This document shows, in pieces, positions 6,348 to 8,053 of a stretch of DNA of 8,053 nt. The translations under genes and the position numbers were made by a program. The notes under the pieces are model-generated. The model searched no databases. It was not told the origin of the DNA and was given only the letters and a program-made list of their open reading frames with translations. This DNA comes from Bradyrhizobium sp. CCH5-F6 (GTDB lineage Bacteria; Pseudomonadota; Alphaproteobacteria; Rhizobiales; Xanthobacteraceae): the NCBI RefSeq assembly GCF_001556045.1, contig NZ_LSIC01000046.1, positions 1 through 8,053 of the forward strand, written 5' to 3'. Each line of letters opens with the position of its first letter. The first letter of the stretch is position 1.

Positions 6348-6377
6348 CTTAAAAGGGCTTTTCGTGATTTCGAAAAG
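6348..6377. repeat. Two overlapping inverted repeats in the 6250-6591 spacer
   Basis: CTTTTCG (6358-6364) pairs perfectly with CGAAAAG (6371-6377) across a six-base gap. The same CTTTT can instead pair with AAAAG (6351-6355) across two bases, so the two pairings exclude each other. The element lies between the divergent genes at 6249 and 6592 and just before a near-consensus EcfG promoter. It could be a repressor-binding palindrome or an RNA switch-like structure, or it may be chance in an AT-richer patch. The wider 342-base spacer (6250-6591) otherwise holds only the two promoter-like sites listed below. Confidence 0.35.
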
Positions 6378-6390
6378 ACGTTGTGCCGGC

Positions 6391-6416
6391 GGAACTTAGC
6401 TACTGTGCATGGGGTT
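6391..6416 (+). promoter_or_regulatory. Near-consensus EcfG-type promoter
   Basis: GGAAC (6391-6395), 17 bases, then GGTT (6413-6416): one mismatch from GGAAC-N17-CGTT. It points at the 6592 gene. Transcription from it could also serve an alternative in-frame GTG start at 6514, which has AAGGA at 6500-6504. It is weaker than the perfect site at 6559-6583. Confidence 0.35.
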
Positions 6417-6558
6417 GTTTTTGCGAGTCCGGGGCGGGCGGCCTTCGGACGGCTCGATCAACGTGCTGGAGGCCCTGGCTGGCCGAGGTTTTTGCCGGTA
6501 AGGATCTGAGGTCGTGGACGTCTCGGTTCGGCTCAGCCACGCGCCGGGTCCGGCCGAT

Positions 6559-6583
6559 GGAACCCTTTGGCCGCCGCCGCGTT
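6559..6583 (+). promoter_or_regulatory. EcfG-type promoter at the start of the 6592 gene
   Basis: GGAAC (6559-6563), 16 bases, then CGTT (6580-6583) matches the EcfG consensus exactly. Only eight bases separate CGTT from ATG 6592, so transcription starting the usual six to nine bases after the -10 element would begin at or next to the start codon. No ribosome binding site lies between them, which fits leaderless translation. Confidence 0.6.
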
Positions 6584-6591
6584 GTCTCGCC

Positions 6592-6792
6592 ATGACTGAA
6601 GACCTTTCCTTCCGACGCAAACCCCTGACCCCTGAGCAGCGCCACGCGCGCGATGCCGCACGCCGGATCGAGGCTGAAAAGGCCATGCGCGATCATGAAG
6701 CGGCGCAGAAGGCGTTTTACGCCAACAAGGAACGGCTGAGGGCCGAACGGCTGGCGCGCGAAGCGGCAGAAGCGGCAGCGGAAAAGGGCTGA
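6592..6792 (+). CDS. Small charged helical protein, 66 residues
   Basis: Not recognised as a named family. After a short lead (MTEDLSFRRKPLTPEQR) the protein is one long, highly charged helix rich in Ala, Arg, Glu and Lys, ending in AREAAEAAAEKG. It has no Cys, no Trp and no membrane segment. Such small charged helical proteins are common among stress-induced genes of Rhizobiales, and the upstream EcfG-type promoter fits that. ATG 6592 is preferred because the protein-like character begins there. An alternative GTG at 6514 with AAGGA nine bases upstream would add 26 Pro/Arg-rich residues and would place the promoter at 6559-6583 inside the gene. A role in nucleic-acid or protein binding is possible but not shown. 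Confidence 0.7.
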   Translation: MTEDLSFRRKPLTPEQRHARDAARRIEAEKAMRDHEAAQKAFYANKERLRAERLAREAAEAAAEKG

Positions 6793-6846
6793 CCCGCTCG
6801 ACGGCCGATCTCTGAATCACTTCCGCTTGGAGGAGTCCCGCCGGCC

Positions 6847-7071
6847 CTAGTGCCGCCTGGACGTCCTTTTTGCGCCCAAGGCCAGCTTGAGCGCCTGGAC
6901 CGCCTCTGCGAATGCGCCACGGGGCGCTTGTGACTCGATCGCTTCGGCCGCAATGCGGCAATCGTCAGCGACCTTCAGCAGCCCGCTTCTCGCGAGGTCC
7001 ATGGTGGAGAGGGCGGCCTGCTCCAGGCAGACCCGTTCAAGCCTTCGAAACTCCCGCAGCTCTCTGTTCAT
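6847..7071 (-). CDS. Small helical hypothetical protein, 74 residues
   Basis: ATG (complement of 7069-7071) has GAGAG seven bases upstream. The protein begins MNRELREFRRLERVCLEQAAL and continues with two or three amphipathic helices (LLKVADDCRIAAEAIES, FAEAVQALKLALGAK) and a basic tail, KRTSRRH. It resembles a recurrent small hypothetical protein of Bradyrhizobium with the same 'MN.ELREFRRLE..CLEQA' opening. That is recalled, not searched. It has two cysteines (C15 and C38) and no signal peptide. It converges on the 6592 gene with a 54-base gap. The function is unknown. Confidence 0.7.
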   Translation of the reverse strand: MNRELREFRRLERVCLEQAALSTMDLARSGLLKVADDCRIAAEAIESQAPRGAFAEAVQALKLALGAKRTSRRH

Positions 7072-7324
7072 GCGTCAGCTCTCGATGTCCCCCGCATCAT
7101 GCGGCGCTGAGTCTGCTTAACGAATCGTAAACATTCTCCGACTTAGCCGGAATGACTGGTGCGGGGCTGGTGCGTCGCGTGCGTCCGCCTGGGCGCATCG
7201 GCAGGCTTGACGGCGTTCGGCTTCCGGGAGGAAGCTTCAACATCATCCTGAACTGACCTGAACCACGGAGACGTTCACCTCCAGCGCATCCCGTCCTCAT
7301 CAGCGAACCAGAATGGAGCTGACC

Positions 7325-7645
7325 ATGACCACGTTCGACAAGCGCGAGCAGGGCTTTGAGGCCAAATTCGCCCACGACGAGGAGTTCATGTTCAAGGCCG
7401 CCGCGCGGTCCAACAAGCTGCTTGGGCTATGGGCCGCAGGCCAGCTTGGGCTCAGCGGCGATGCCGCGGCAAGCTACGCGACCTCGCTGGTGACGGACCA
7501 TCTGGGGAGCCGAACCATCGAGGACGTCGTCGGCAAGGTGTCGGGCGATCTCGCGGATAAAGGCGTCGGGCGCGAGCAGGTCGCGCAGAAGCTTCAGGAG
7601 TGCCTGCACCAGGCGCTGGCGCAGCTCGAAGCGGACAAGCAGTGA
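7325..7645 (+). CDS. Divergent ATPase inhibitor zeta subunit (DUF1476)
   Basis: A 106-residue protein close in length to the family. The zeta subunit binds the F1 part of ATP synthase in alphaproteobacteria and blocks wasteful ATP hydrolysis through its N-terminal segment. Residues 1-37 (MTTFDKREQGFEAKFAHDEE, then KAAARSNKLLGLWAA) match the conserved inhibitory and first-helix region. From about residue 55 it departs from the family: the usual acidic EEAGDEDV-like stretch is replaced by DHLGSRTIEDVVGK, although the helical pattern and the QLEADK-like end remain. ATG 7325 is chosen because GGAG (7315-7318) lies six bases upstream; the earlier ATG at 7313 has no such site. Alphaproteobacteria usually keep a canonical copy elsewhere, so this is probably a specialised paralog (inference). 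A hairpin follows the stop. Confidence 0.85.
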   Translation: MTTFDKREQGFEAKFAHDEEFMFKAAARSNKLLGLWAAGQLGLSGDAAASYATSLVTDHLGSRTIEDVVGKVSGDLADKGVGREQVAQKLQECLHQALAQLEADKQ

Positions 7646-7651
7646 GGCCGG

Positions 7652-7671
7652 CGGCCGTCGCGCGACGGCCG
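7652..7671 (+). terminator. 20-base perfect palindrome after the zeta-like gene
   Basis: CGGCCGTCGC followed directly by its reverse complement, six bases after the stop of the zeta-like gene. The RNA would form a very GC-rich hairpin with a small terminal loop. No U-run follows; instead GGGGAGG, the ribosome binding site of the next gene, does. It may therefore be a weak terminator, an mRNA 3' stabiliser, or a protein-binding palindrome. Confidence 0.4.
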
Positions 7672-7689
7672 GAAGCGGGGAGGTCGGGA

Positions 7690-7980
7690 GTGTCCGGGAG
7701 CGGCTTTGGCAGATGTTCCGGCGCAATCGCATGCGCGGTGTCAATCCTGGTTTGCGCGGGCGGCGCCGAGGTCTCGGCGACGTCACTGACGCCGTTTCGC
7801 TACGAGGCGCAGGCGCAGCGCTATTGCCCGCGGGACCGGGTCGTCTGGCTGGATTTCAGGAAAGGCGTCTACTACGGCAAAGGTCAGAAGCAGTATGGCC
7901 AGGGCTTCGACGGCAGCTTCGTCTGCCTGAGCGAGGCTCGCGACAGCTCCTATCGCCGTTCGCTGTTGGGTCTGCGCTGA
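7690..7980 (+). CDS. Small exported two-cysteine protein, 96 residues
   Basis: GTG 7690 is the start because GGGGAGG (7677-7683) lies six bases upstream and a signal-peptide-like segment follows: a short lead with Arg, then a hydrophobic core around AIACAVSILVCAGG, with a likely cut after VSA (about residue 30). The mature part carries YCPRDRVVWLDFRKGVYYGK and FVCLSEA. C46 and C79 flank a 'VVWL....G.YY.KG...YG....G.F.C..EA' pattern. I recall this arrangement from small secreted hypothetical proteins of Bradyrhizobium and relatives ('CP.D.VVWLN..SG.YH.KG...YG....GAY.C..EA'). A disulfide between the two cysteines is plausible in the periplasm. The function is unknown. It lies 44 bases after the zeta-like gene and may be partly cotranscribed with it if the hairpin does not terminate. 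Confidence 0.75.
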   Translation: MSGSGFGRCSGAIACAVSILVCAGGAEVSATSLTPFRYEAQAQRYCPRDRVVWLDFRKGVYYGKGQKQYGQGFDGSFVCLSEARDSSYRRSLLGLR

Positions 7981-8002
7981 GCGGCACGTGACCCCGGCTG
8001 CG

Positions 8003-8053
8003 GATTCCGACGAAGTCGCCCGGGTGTACCGATATGAAGTCGCCCGGGGATTC
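8003..8053. repeat. Short direct repeats at the window end, possible mobile-element terminus
   Basis: GAAGTCGCCCGGG occurs at 8012-8024 and 8036-8048, in each case preceded by CCGA or CCGATAT (8007-8011 and 8029-8035). The opening GATTC (8003-8007) returns at 8049-8053, where the window ends, so a third unit appears to begin. Imperfect units of about 22-24 bases in tandem like this resemble the repeated transposase-binding sites at the ends of IS21-type elements. That reading is from memory, and no transposase gene is inside the window. Confidence 0.5.

Noticed and set aside
7250..7275. TGAAC-N18-CGTT upstream of the zeta-like gene, considered as an EcfG site
   Set aside because: It has a wrong first base and a spacer one base too long, so the match is too weak to call.

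Overview
The window looks like a chromosomal segment from a GC-rich alphaproteobacterium, most likely Bradyrhizobium or a close relative (Rhodopseudomonas/Afipia group). The grounds are strong GC-ending codon use from about position 2000 rightwards, a homolog of the alphaproteobacterial F1-ATPase inhibitor (zeta subunit, DUF1476), several small proteins of types I associate with Bradyrhizobium, and sites matching the EcfG general-stress-response promoter consensus (GGAAC-N16/17-CGTT). The genus is inferred from remembered family patterns, not from a search.

Left part (1-1909) looks accessory. It opens with the 3' part of a gene resembling the MltR (mannitol-operon repressor) type helical family, interrupted by an in-frame TAG. 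Converging on it is a 345-residue protein of unknown function with one membrane segment and its own good promoter. Next comes an orphan minus-strand ORF of 117 codons whose only normal start is a TTG with no ribosome binding site. Codon use here appears less GC-biased than further right.

Middle part (2008-5481) starts with a small probably exported protein carrying two copies of a Cys-containing motif. A roughly 300-base spacer follows, holding a possible 41-residue membrane peptide and a perfect EcfG-type promoter. This promoter reads into a two-gene operon: a large membrane-bound phospholipase-D-like enzyme fused to a VTT/DedA-like membrane domain, and an endonuclease/exonuclease/phosphatase-family phosphodiesterase translationally coupled to it through a TGATG overlap. 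The plausible N-terminus of the phospholipase lies upstream of its first standard start codon.

Right part (5641-8053) is a row of small genes: a coiled-coil protein on the minus strand; a 66-residue charged helical protein on the plus strand with a perfect EcfG-type promoter so close that the mRNA may be leaderless; a 74-residue minus-strand helical protein; a divergent second-type copy of the ATPase inhibitor zeta subunit; and a small exported two-cysteine protein. The window ends in short direct repeats that may be the terminus of a mobile element.

Reading the parts together, the region from about 2650 to 6800 looks like a stress-response locus in which envelope or lipid-modifying enzymes and small helical proteins are switched on by an EcfG sigma factor. 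This is inferred from promoter motifs and gene types. I saw no tRNA, rRNA, CRISPR array or complete insertion sequence. The 5482-5640 gap and the 7072-7324 divergent spacer contain no gene or convincing regulatory motif that I could identify.
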